Shown here one piece after another: positions 36,301-44,500 of a stretch of DNA of 64,000 nucleotides (positions are counted from its first letter, which is position 1; the number at the start of each line of letters is the position of its first letter). Source of the DNA: Apostichopus japonicus (lineage: Eukaryota > Echinodermata > Holothuroidea > Aspidochirotida > Stichopodidae). The stretch is taken from assembly GCF_037975245.1 (NCBI RefSeq), contig NC_092561.1, forward strand, positions 8,554,001-8,618,000, in the 5' to 3' direction. Both the position numbers and the translations under genes were made by a program. The notes beneath the pieces were generated by a model. It made no database searches, had not been told where the DNA came from, and saw only the letters and a list, made by a program, of their open reading frames with translations.

Positions 36301-39300
36301 GCAAATTCCATAAGGTCTGACCAGTCAAGTGGTTCCGTGACGGGTTTGGCCCACAGGCCACAGGTCGCCCGCCCTGCATTACAACAAGAGGAACTATACT
36401 GTAGGCTGTGATCAAGACGTGGGTCGGTGAGAGTGCAGTGCTAAATGCACTATCAATTTTGCATTTTCAGGTTAAGTATAAATTGGAAAGTGTATCTTCT
36501 GTGTAGGAAGAGGTTTAAATGTTAAGGTTATGAAGTTAATATAGTACTGTGTTGTGCACTGCAATGTACAGACTACCTGTACCAAATAAGAACCTTGAAA
36601 CTATAATGGTTTCTCCATATAGTTCTACACATGTATGGCTGACCAACTGCAATTTTTCAACCACCTTCCCTCCTTTTTTGTTTATTTCTTTTCACTCTGA
36701 ATACACATGTCATAAATAGCTTAATCCATACAGTATAGCTAGCTAAATAGCTTAATCCCTGCTGTATAGCTAGCTAAATGGCTTGATCCCTGTTGTAGCT
36801 AGCTAACTGATTATACTTCAGAAAAGATAGGTCATGGTCGAATTTCTGACTAGGCCATGGCCACAGTAAGTACGGTGAGTGTTTTGTCTTTCTTATAACC
36901 ACCAGCTAAAAACAAACATATACAGTGCAGCAGCCCCATAAAATTTTATTTTGTCTCAAGTTTGTTTGTGTTACATGGATCTTGTCAATATTTCCTTAAA
37001 CAAGTAAACATGTACAGTATCAGTTAACTGGTCTCATTATCCCCACCGTTTGACCTGTAAAGAATTTGCAGATTCACAACACCCATGTGACATATTAAAC
37101 CATTTATTAAAATCTGTTTAGAATCTTTTGAAAATTAATCCTCCAGACGTAATTTTAAAAGCTGACCAACATCAGGACCTGAAATTCAGGCTGTTACTGG
37201 ATAAATGGCAGCGGAATTTGCCTTTACCAGCGAGGGCACCAGACGGCGTTTTGCCAGTATTTATTAAGAATAAGAACACATGGGGCTAAAGTCGGTTGCA
37301 AACTCAAGTCAATTGGCGTGATTTTCTGTACCTAATGCAGAATGTTCTGAATGTTACCTAATGCAGAAATCCCAAAGGATGTATAGAAGGTAAAAATCCA
37401 ATGTATTCCGGGCAATTTCCGTAAGATTTTGTATCCACTACGAAAACGCATGTGTAAACACTTTGGATGGTAGAATGAGAAGGAAGGGCAACGACCGGAG
37501 GAGCCGGTCACTGAGGGTGCACAGTGTTAAAAGATTACCAGGGCATACTAGACACGGTAGAATGAGGTGCCAAGGTTGTGAGGAGACACGTAAGCGAGGA
37601 GCGAAGTAAATTTAGCCAGTTACCCTTTTCAGGCATCATAGGCACTAGATATTTAAGGGCTTTTTTGCATCGATTTGTTATTTTTTTTTTTTTAAGTTAT
37701 ATTTGTTTTATTGTAATCTTTAATGAGGGTAGTCCTGCTCAGTGCAGAAGCACTACTTTCCAGAGGAGCCCTGGGCCACTAATTCCAGATAATAAGATTA
37801 AAGTCTTACCAGGTTTTTACCACCTCTCTTCTATCATGACACAGGGAGTCCAGAGAGTGCTAATACAGTACGTTGGTTGCGAGGAGACAGGTAAGCAAGT
37901 ATGTAAACATAACATCCCAAAATAATGCAGATCGGAAAGTACAGTAGGTCCAAAGAATGAAGATGAAAGTCAGCCGTTTTGAATATTTGGAATATGATTA
38001 CAATCGTTAAAATTTGCAACTTTAAAAGTTAACTATTAACAATCATACTTAACCTTGACAAAAAGGTTGGAATGTGCAATTAGTTTGATAAGTTGAAATT
38101 GTTAATTGTTAATTTCTAGTAACATGGTGGATGAGTGTGACACACTGTGGGTTCAATATGTACTGAAGGCTTGTAACTATCAAAGTTTCTGTGTCAAATA
38201 AATATCTGTAATCCTCCCCATATTTAGCTTTTGCTATGTTAAGAGTATGACACATCACCTAAGATATATTTTACATATTTTGTCAAACATTTGATGAAAC
38301 TGGAGGTAATTTTCAGTAGAAATGTCTTTGCTAATGATGATATAATCTTTTGAAGTTTGAACTGCAATGAAATGACCTCCATTTTATTCCGATATTAGAC
38401 AGCTATAATGCCTTGTATACATTAACTAAATGTTAGCTCAGACTGATCTATACATGTGTACACAACTTGTACATAAACCAGATATATTTACAACATACTG
38501 TACTGTAGGTCTACCACTGTAAATTATACCAGACCTATGTAAATTATTCATTATTTCAACTCAAATGTCACTGATTAATTATTTACAACTCTGACATTTC
38601 AGCAAAAAAGTTTTAAAGATAATTTAAGTAAAGTATTTAAGCCATTGCAGAATTTACTGTACATAGTAGGTCATAGTACTATACTCATTTACAACATACA
38701 CATTATGATTCGGCATATAAGACTGGTTGTGTACATAATGACACACAGGGCTGGTACTATGTATATGAATTAACTCATTTCATTGCACAACGTATTTACA
38801 CATTATATTATCTACATACGTTTTAACATGTATGTACAGTGCCATCTGCTCCACATTTCTGTGGTTTTATCAAACCTTTGTCTGAGTCACAATCTGGATT
38901 TAGATTCTTTACATTTCTCCTTTCATCAGAGTTTCCAATGATCATCAATAAATATTGCATACTTGCTCATCAAACATTTACGAATATGTAGCATTCCATT
39001 CCTCCACTCATGGTGCACTTAACCGAATAAAGTGGTACATTATGATGCTGAACTGAGCCCAACATTACAATTTTCGATGCATCAGTCCTTTGCCATGTAT
39101 GCAACTTGGCTATTAATGATTCATTATCGTCTCAAGGCAACTCAACTTAAACACTGTTGTGTTAAACCTGTTCGCTGTGACTTGCAATGAAAATTAAACG
39201 TACTTCAGTAAATTCTCAACAAGTAATTAAAAATTATCAGCGGATACTGTGATGATTAAACTGATACAGTATGTAAAATGCAGGCATACTGTATAGCATG

Positions 39301-41591
39301 GAGACCCTTTAAAATACAACATTATGTAACAAACCCAACAAGACTGTACTAATACAGGAAAAAATAACTGTGACTAGCAAGCAATGAAAATTACACATAC
39401 TGTATTTCAATACTTTTAACACTTAATTTAAAATTATCAGCAGATACTTGGATGATTTAACTGATATGTAAAATGCAGGCACACTGTAAAGCATGGAGAC
39501 CCTTTAAAATACAATATTATGTTGCAAACCCAACTAAATACTAATTGATACTTTTGGTGGAGCAGCTAAGAGGGGGGGGGGAGGAGGGAGAGACATAGAT
39601 GAGGTAAAATGAGGGGAGGGGGCCATGTGAGGATCGGAGTAGTCAGTACCCTGGATGTCACAGTACGGCTTGCTCTGTTGCACAGACTTTTACATGTACA
39701 TACATCGTACAAGAAAAGGTTCTAAAATGATGCAAAATGTGTCGAACAAAACCATTACCTCCGAAACACAACATTTTTTTATTTTCATTTGGGAGGATTG
39801 CTGTTTCACACAGGTTATTGATGACAGCTGGATTTAAACGAGACACAAACCAAACATCCTTCTTCAGCTTATCCTGTAAATCTTTGAAACCTTTCTCTTT
39901 GCTTTTCTCTTTGCTTTTTTCTTATATATATTCAAGGTGTTGACATTGGAACCAATGCCATTATTGCCAGTATTAGCTGGAATGTTATACAGAGGTTCAA
40001 TATTTTATATTGAGCATTTGCAAAACTCATCTCCAGTATATACTGAAAATAGACATTGTAATAAATAGAGAAAAAAAACAAAAAACTTGAAGGACATTGG
40101 AGCTTGGTGATGTCACATTTAGATTTGAACAACTGTCTCCAGCCTTGTGTGTGAAGTACTGTAAGAAACATTAAATCTGTTATATTACCCAAATGGAATA
40201 CAAATTTTCGTAGCTGTTTTGGGAAATTGTTTAAATGACAGTTACAGAACAGTAACTCTATCACATAGACCAATCATAATGGTTGAAAACATACCAAGCC
40301 TTCTCTTTTGAAATGTTGCAGTAGTTGCTAGACTGTAGACAGGGGTCTGAAGTTTCAAAGTATCAAGACTAGGCTTTCTCACATGACCTTTACTTCATTC
40401 TACCCCCCCCCACCCCCTGGTCATCAATTGGTAACTTGTGATGTAACCACAGTCAAGTGTGCAAAATTCAAAATGCTCGGTTGCTCCTGGGGCACTACAG
40501 TTCACCACCACACATGTCCACTGGAGGACTTCCCAGAGGCTGCATCCAAACACCAGCCCGTGGAACTATATTTACAAGTTACCTCGCAGGTCCCAATCAA
40601 TACACATTTATACAGAACATGGGTAATGACAGGCAATGGACACTAAACATTGTGTGCCTCCTAAGCACACAATGTAATTATATGGCCAGGGCTCGAACCT
40701 GCTATCCTCAGATCACAAGTCCATTCCCCATTAGCCATTTGACCACAGAGCTCTTTTGGTGGTCTAACTTTTTCATTTCCTGGAAACAGGAAGTATATAC
40801 TTGCTAACATTCCAGATCTATGATTGTATGTAAGGACATTAATGTGCTGGTAATGTACACCTTCTATACTACCTAGCATTTTTCAGCATATATAACTGCA
40901 ATGATAAACTCCATTGCACTGCTTCCAGAGTTGTAGTACAGCAGTTACTGACCATGTAGCTTGGGTTCACCAAGTTTGTCTTGCATAAAGGATGACTTTG
41001 TGCCCAGATTCAGAAAGCCAGAAGTGCAAATGTATGCAATTGTATTTTAATATTTACAGGCCTAGAAATTCATAATTTTAAGCCACTCGCTAAAAAATGC
41101 CATCTGTGCATAAAAATTATCTACTAGATATATCAGATTCCCCCTTGCAGTTTCTTTCAGTTGGTAAAAATGCAACATTAAATTTGCTTTGGCAGAAGGA
41201 AAAAGTTATACTGGGAAACGGCCGAATCCACCAGGCATTTAGCCATTAAATAACCTGCAGTTTGAGGCCTAGTAGTTGGTTTATAATACCTGAAGGGTCT
41301 CTTAGAACTATCTTTGTAAAGAATTAATAAAGGTCTTGAATTTAGATGAAGTCAGACTTTTTAAGAGCATGGTAGGACATCGGGGGGGGGGGGCAGTAGT
41401 TTCCTTGGGCTGGGTACTCTGATACCAAGCTGACAAATGCTAAATAATGATGACCTTGGCCACATCATCTGCAATAAAGAAAGCAATAAAAAATCATGGT
41501 TTGTAATTAAGTTACCTGTGTTTGCCCCTGTCACAATAAATGTCCTCTCCTCGGGGATCTCATCTTTTTGTACACTCAACTTAGCTCCCAT
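18010..41591 (-). CDS. N-myristoylated-type SDR oxidoreductase with acidic, disordered insert (whole gene)
   Basis: Nine minus-strand exons give a complete 573-residue protein. The core is a short-chain dehydrogenase of the retinol-dehydrogenase 11-14/DHRSX type: TGANTGIG cofactor loop (21-28), ACRS after strand 2 (NADP(H)-type Arg), LDLAS (244-248), INVSSSGH (319-326) and catalytic Y349-x3-K353, then HPGVV. Expected reaction: NADP(H)-dependent oxidation/reduction of a lipid-like alcohol or carbonyl; the substrate is not known. Oddities: (i) MGAKLS start, a consensus for N-myristoylation, so probably anchored on a cytosolic membrane face; (ii) residues 55-227, from two whole phase-0 exons, are a Lys/Glu/Ala coiled coil and then an acidic disordered stretch, inserted between strand 2 and strand 3 of the fold; (iii) the usual NNAG/CNAG is CNGG (271-274); (iv) residues 481-573 are a second Glu/Lys/Pro tail. 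Without the insert the protein is 400 residues; relatives are ~310-330. Confidence 0.92.
18398..20023. other. SDR intron 8
   Basis: No exon signal is seen. The intron includes a long C tract near 18616-18635. Confidence 0.5.
20024..20150 (-). CDS. SDR gene, exon 8
   Basis: This is a 127-bp exon with acceptor CTCATTCCAG and donor GCTCG/GTGAGA. It encodes a segment with GPLYFSSCKPVQPS, matching the 'GKYFxDCK' substrate-side region of retinol dehydrogenases. Confidence 0.9.
20262..20515 (-). mobile_element. Copy of SINE family B body with an 'agcgc' 3' domain
   Basis: The body matches 40428-40620 (ctcctggggcaccacagttcacc, gggggacttccca, ctatatttacaagt). An AAT microsatellite and the segment ttatatagcgcaa...gccgcgctgta precede it. 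A similar 'aaagcgc...aagcgctgta' segment occurs at 9095-9150. Shared tail domains of this kind are common in marine SINEs. Confidence 0.6.
20904..21042 (-). CDS. SDR gene, exon 7 (HPGVV region)
   Basis: This is a 139-bp exon with acceptor TTTTTCATAG and donor ATAAAG/GTCAGT. It encodes IDVFSVHPGVVDTGFSKG, the conserved segment after the active-site helix that contacts the cofactor nicotinamide in this family. Confidence 0.92.
21804..22030 (-). CDS. SDR gene, exon 6 (catalytic Ser and YxxxK)
   Basis: This is a 227-bp exon with acceptor GCTTTTTTAG and donor TTCCAG/GTAGGA. It carries the FQINYLSHFLLT helix, the Ser motif INVSSSGH and catalytic AYGNSK. All residues expected for SDR catalysis (Asn, Ser, Tyr, Lys) are present. 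Confidence 0.93.
22227..22540 (-). mobile_element. Second copy of the CAGGGGTGGGCAAC hAT-like MITE, one end decayed
   Basis: It starts CAGGGGTGGGCAACCTTTTTG and carries the interior of the 3147-3446 element in reverse orientation, including the shared stretch near 'aggtgtgtgtacttaatctg'. The distal TIR is not recognisable, so the right boundary is approximate. It lies in an SDR intron. Confidence 0.7.
23464..23837 (-). mobile_element. piggyBac-like MITE, second copy (inverted)
   Basis: It starts TTAAAGGGTGTGAAGACTCG and ends GGCGAGTCTTCAGTGCCTTTAA. The interior is the reverse complement of 7523-7886 (for example the shared 'ttctgttacacctcattcgaaac'). It lies in the SDR intron between exons 6 and 5. 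Its right end is the start of a tandem duplication. Confidence 0.8.
23797..24140. repeat. Two-copy tandem duplication of a MITE end plus flank
   Basis: Two ~172-bp units (about 23797-23968 and 23969-24140) each hold the MITE end (gcacgcggtttggggcgagt) followed by 'aaaggacagttattat', 'ccaaatccttcatattggta' and 'ccccatgtcaaacga'. The duplication therefore arose after the MITE inserted, or the MITE belongs to a larger element. Confidence 0.8.
24264..24423 (-). CDS. SDR gene, exon 5 (strands 3-4, CNGG motif)
   Basis: This is a 160-bp exon from acceptor TTTTTAATAG to donor AAAAG/GTAAGT. It starts PEPEEEIPELKLQF, moving from acidic linker into strand 3, then MPLDLASFKSV and NVLICNGG. The last motif corresponds to NNAG of classical SDRs, with Gly in place of Ala. 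Confidence 0.92.
24424..26545. other. SDR intron 4
   Basis: It contains a diverged tandem pair at ~26275-26330 and 26345-26405 ('tacttattgatcctggagtg...ataacttttgtaac') and one copy of the gacaggtaagagaggag repeat at ~25597. No further exon is recognised. Confidence 0.5.
26546..26860 (-). CDS. SDR gene, exon 4 (acidic disordered insert)
   Basis: This is a 315-bp exon (105 codons, phase 0 at both ends), acceptor AAAATTTTACAG, donor GCAGAG/GTATGG. The translation is Glu/Lys/Ala/Pro/Gly/Asp only, with recurrent 'EEKPAEE'-like steps. The composition recalls BASP1 and MARCKS, but low-complexity similarity is not proof of homology. It could be a cassette exon. Confidence 0.85.
26861..29102. other. 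SDR intron 3
   Basis: One copy of the gacaggtaagagaggag repeat lies at ~27251. Otherwise it is AT-rich sequence without recognised genes. Confidence 0.5.
29103..29306 (-). CDS. SDR gene, exon 3 (charged coiled-coil insert)
   Basis: This is a 204-bp exon (68 codons, phase 0 at both ends), acceptor TTCGATGCAG, donor GCCAAG/GTACTG. It begins AIDQMQEENRQEV, which continues the normal SDR helix, and then becomes almost pure Lys/Glu/Ala/Gln with heptad-like spacing, predicting a long single helix or coiled coil. Skipping it keeps the frame. Confidence 0.85.
29651..29872 (-). mobile_element. tRNA-derived SINE, family A, copy 3
   Basis: A nearly full copy, with a small deletion in the tRNA-like head between the B-box region and the A box (gttaaccaccgagctaac). 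It lies in the SDR intron between exons 2 and 3. Confidence 0.8.
31726..31949 (-). mobile_element. tRNA-derived SINE, family A, copy 4 (most complete)
   Basis: On the minus strand it begins at 31947 with GGAGTGTTAGCTCAGTGG, an acceptor stem plus A box. It continues through a B box (GAGTTCGAGTCAC) to a matching CACTCC acceptor strand near 31882, so the tRNA head is almost foldable. An unrelated body of ~155 bp follows, ending at tgtattttagatcc. This is the structure of a Pol III-transcribed SINE with a tRNA head. Confidence 0.88.
32670..33058 (+). mobile_element. hAT-like MITE (CAGTGGCGGAGC family), copy 1
   Basis: It begins CAGTGGCGGAGCTAGGGG and ends GACGCTCCGCCAG. It is flanked by a perfect 8-bp direct repeat tctgggag (32662-32669 and 33059-33066). 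The interior has no ORF. A second copy sits at 59160-59506 in a phnX intron. Confidence 0.88.
33882..33967 (-). CDS. SDR gene, exon 2 (cofactor loop and helix B)
   Basis: This is an 86-bp exon with acceptor TTCCCCCAG and donor AAAAAG/GTGAGT. It completes TGANTGIG and encodes the helix plus strand 2 ending IMACRSEEKAKK. It ends in phase 0. Confidence 0.92.
35902..36376. mobile_element. Possible third relative of the CAGGGGTGGGCAAC MITE
   Basis: The sequence starts with cagggtgggcaacctttttg and, about 470 bp later, has an inverted-looking end ggtcgcccgccctg. I could not find a matching 8-bp target duplication, so it may be a composite or an older copy. Confidence 0.4.
36713..36803. repeat. 31-bp tandem repeat, three copies
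   Basis: Three units of about 31 bp follow the pattern taaatagcttaatcc...gtatagctagc, with the third two bases shorter. The tagctagc palindrome ends each unit. Confidence 0.85.
39175..39548. repeat. ~190-bp tandem duplication
   Basis: Two diverged units (about 39175-39362 and 39365-39548) share 'gcaatgaaaatta', 'aaattatcagc', 'atgtaaaatgcaggca' and 'agcatggagaccctttaaaa'. Confidence 0.8.
40420..40752 (-). mobile_element. tRNA-derived SINE, family B
   Basis: On the minus strand the segment from 40752 begins GAGCTCTGTGGTCAAATGGC and contains a textbook B box GGTTCGAGCCC about 50 bp later, so the head is tRNA-derived. The body (gctcctggggcac...cagttcaccac...gaggacttcccag) recurs at 20330-20515. 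Confidence 0.75.
41516..41591 (-). CDS. SDR gene, first coding exon
   Basis: It encodes MGAKLSVQKDEIPEERTFIV and then TGANT, with donor CACAG/GTAACT in phase 1. The start is fixed by an ATG followed by the myristoylation-like G2...S6 motif and by the first Rossmann strand beginning at residue 17. Just upstream, TTCTCCTTTGCAG (ending ~41627) is a good acceptor, so a non-coding 5' exon is likely. Confidence 0.9.
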
Positions 41592-44500
41592 CTTGCTTCA
41601 AATACCAAAGTTTATCTGCAAAGGAGAATGAAAAAGAAATAGATATCTAGAGTATACATGCTAATTATGCAGAGTTTTCAGTACCCACAAAGCAGGGAAC
41701 AATTTATCCAGGCTAGCATTGCAAAATGCTATGGAAAATGGTCAAATTGCTATACAATTAAGTGCAAATATGTATAACAGTGTCTGTACACACAGGAACC
41801 CATAATATTTTATAAGAGACAAAATTCAGTGACTTCAAAACTGCCACATAATATTTGAAATATAAATGATTCCCTTCTACGGTGAATTTACTCTTGTACC
41901 CCAAGGTACACACTAAGTATGAAGTTCATTACAGCTTTCCATTTGCAGTAAGTCATGCTTATAATAAAGGTTTGTTTTCAAAATTATTGCATTTACCAGG
42001 TTTTCAGACTTACTTGACCTCCAGGCTCCAATGACCTTTCACCACTACAAAAAACAAAGGGGACAACAGCATTTCTTGCAGTCAATATTAAGTGTGCATC
42101 CACTTGTACAAAGTTTACCAACACTTTGCTTGTGAAGTTATGAAGTTCCTAGACTTTGACTTCCAAAAAACAATAGGGCTCTTCTACCCCTCCTGTAGTC
42201 AGGATTGACACACAAAGTATGAGATTTCAATAACTGCATACTTAAACTTTAAGTACAGTACTTACAAGCAAATACACACCATCACATAGATTCCACAAAA
42301 CATACAAGAATGGGGATTTATCAGAGATGACACACATGCCCTCGACAAGGAATCAAAACTTGCACAGACTTTAAAATTTACCAGTATTTCCCTCAAATGT
42401 TACTATGCTGAAAATTGCTTAAAAAGTTCCCAAATATTCTCTTGATGGTCTACTGTAACTTCTCGGTTCTTATAGGGTTTTAAATTTTATTTTCCAAGAC
42501 ATTCAAGTGAAATCAGACACTGCCTTACAGTGATAGAATATGGGGGTGAGGGTAGAATTTAGAGCAATAATCATTAAAGTGTAGGAGAAAGGTTGACCCT
42601 TGAACTTGATTTTCTTTCTAGCATATCTGATCATGAAACTGATAACATTTGCTACTTTTACACCTGAACTGTGAAACCACTTTCAATATCATGATATTAC
42701 ACAAAGCAAAGTCTATACCTATATACAGTACTTAGTACAGTAGGTCTACTCATATCATATCATGTGATGACGATGATGATGCAATCCAAATTTGTGAGGA
42801 AAGTAGAACAAAAATTTACAAAGTTGGCAGGTTTCATATCTGACAAGTTTATGCACACAATGGAATATTTCTACTACTATAAACCACATGTGAAAAGCAC
42901 CTGATGTGTTTACTGTATGTGTACACATTACGAAAATGTTGCAACTTGATGAAAAAAGCAATCTTGAAAGCTTAACACTTTTATTCTTTATCGGCTTATC
43001 GCCGTTCTTACACACTGAAATTGAAATTAATGCATGGAAAAGAACAGAATACAACTTTTAAGAAAGGATTCCCATGACAGGCTGTTAGGATTTTGATTTT
43101 TGATTTTCACTACTGCTTGATTTTTCTTTGATAGGCCTAGAGGTTTCTTTCTTTCCTCCATTCTCTATAAATTTACATTTTCAAATATTCTAGTCATGTA
43201 CACGTGCGATACTATTCTAATATTCCTTTCTTCAAGTTCAAGCCACGCCAAGCCTGTTTCTTTTACAGTTCTTCAACGTCATCAAGTTTCAATCATTAAT
43301 CCGTTAGAAAGTAACATTATATAATTGATACCTGATACCAGTTGAGATATATTTCAACCTGTTTGGAAAGGTAGTGTGCCAGTACTGTACCATATGCCAG
43401 CATCTAGTTTCAGTCTATGTACATACATGTATGATGTACAGTACAGTATGTTAAACTACAGTATACATATGTACAATGCATAAATGCATTGTAGTAAAGA
43501 AGTGTACTTGATCCAGAACATGCCCATGAAAGTTTATGTTGACTCTAAAAGCCTCATTAAACAAACACGATTCGTGAATCAAGCCCCTAAAGTACATCAA
43601 ACAACAGGTGGAGTTAATTCTGTAGAATGGGGCTGGTTGACCCATAATTGAGCAAATGGAGGTGCAGTACTATGGAATCAATTCAGTCAATTTGAGAATG
43701 TTTTGTACAAAAGCTATGAACCGTTTCTTTGCCCCAAAAGATCATTGAAAGACATAAGCTAGTATTGTATAACGGAAGAGGGTCATGGGGGTGGTGGGGG
43801 GGGGTTGGGCAGTGCTAAAAATGTCACCAATTTTGGCTGGCTAGGTACAGTAGATGGTGATTTGAGCTGAGACATAGATCAAAGAGAATCGTGAAGTAGA
43901 TTCACTTCTGTCCATGATATTATTTCCCTCGGTGTAAGCTGTAGGACAGGTCCTGTACGTTCGCGCCAAAGAAAATATTGTACGCTTGTAGACTATATTG
44001 ATGTTTTGCCTTCCAAAGATAGCTTTACAAACATACCTGCATCTCTTGCCAGTCATGTGACACTAATAAAACACTCATACAACACAATGACAATGTTGTT
44101 GTCATGCAGGGTTATACTGAAGAACACTTCATGTGTTTCTGTGTACATACATACAGTACATAACACTTGTATACATGGTGAGAGTACTTATCTAACAACA
44201 ACCTGCTGCTTACATAAGTTTGTCAATGTGTACTTCACACAAATATTACACCTCCTAAAGCAGCCATTTTGTGTTGATTTTGATAAATATTTTTTGCTTC
44301 TGTTCTACTGTATATACTATATAATCTCACATCAATGGAGTTCAGTGGCTTGAATCTACTACATAGCCAAATTTCATTTCAAATAGTGAAGTAAAAAGTT
44401 TAGCATTTGAAAATTTCTGTGTTGTTTAATTTGTGTTTAATTTGCGCTTAATTTGCATTTAATTTGCGTTTAATATGCGTAAAATGAACTACCGTAGAAG

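Larger units (their letters stand above)
33968..41515. other. SDR intron 1
   Basis: At 7.5 kb this is the longest SDR intron. It contains a MITE-like element (35902-36376), a 31-bp tandem repeat, a ~190-bp tandem duplication, SINE B, several gacaggtaagagagga repeats (34590, 35880, 37590) and G-rich tracts. No coding exon is seen. Confidence 0.5.

Noticed and set aside
40685-40752. Functional tRNA gene with GGTTCGAGCCC box
   Set aside because: It is joined to a repeated SINE B body; A box and stems are imperfect.
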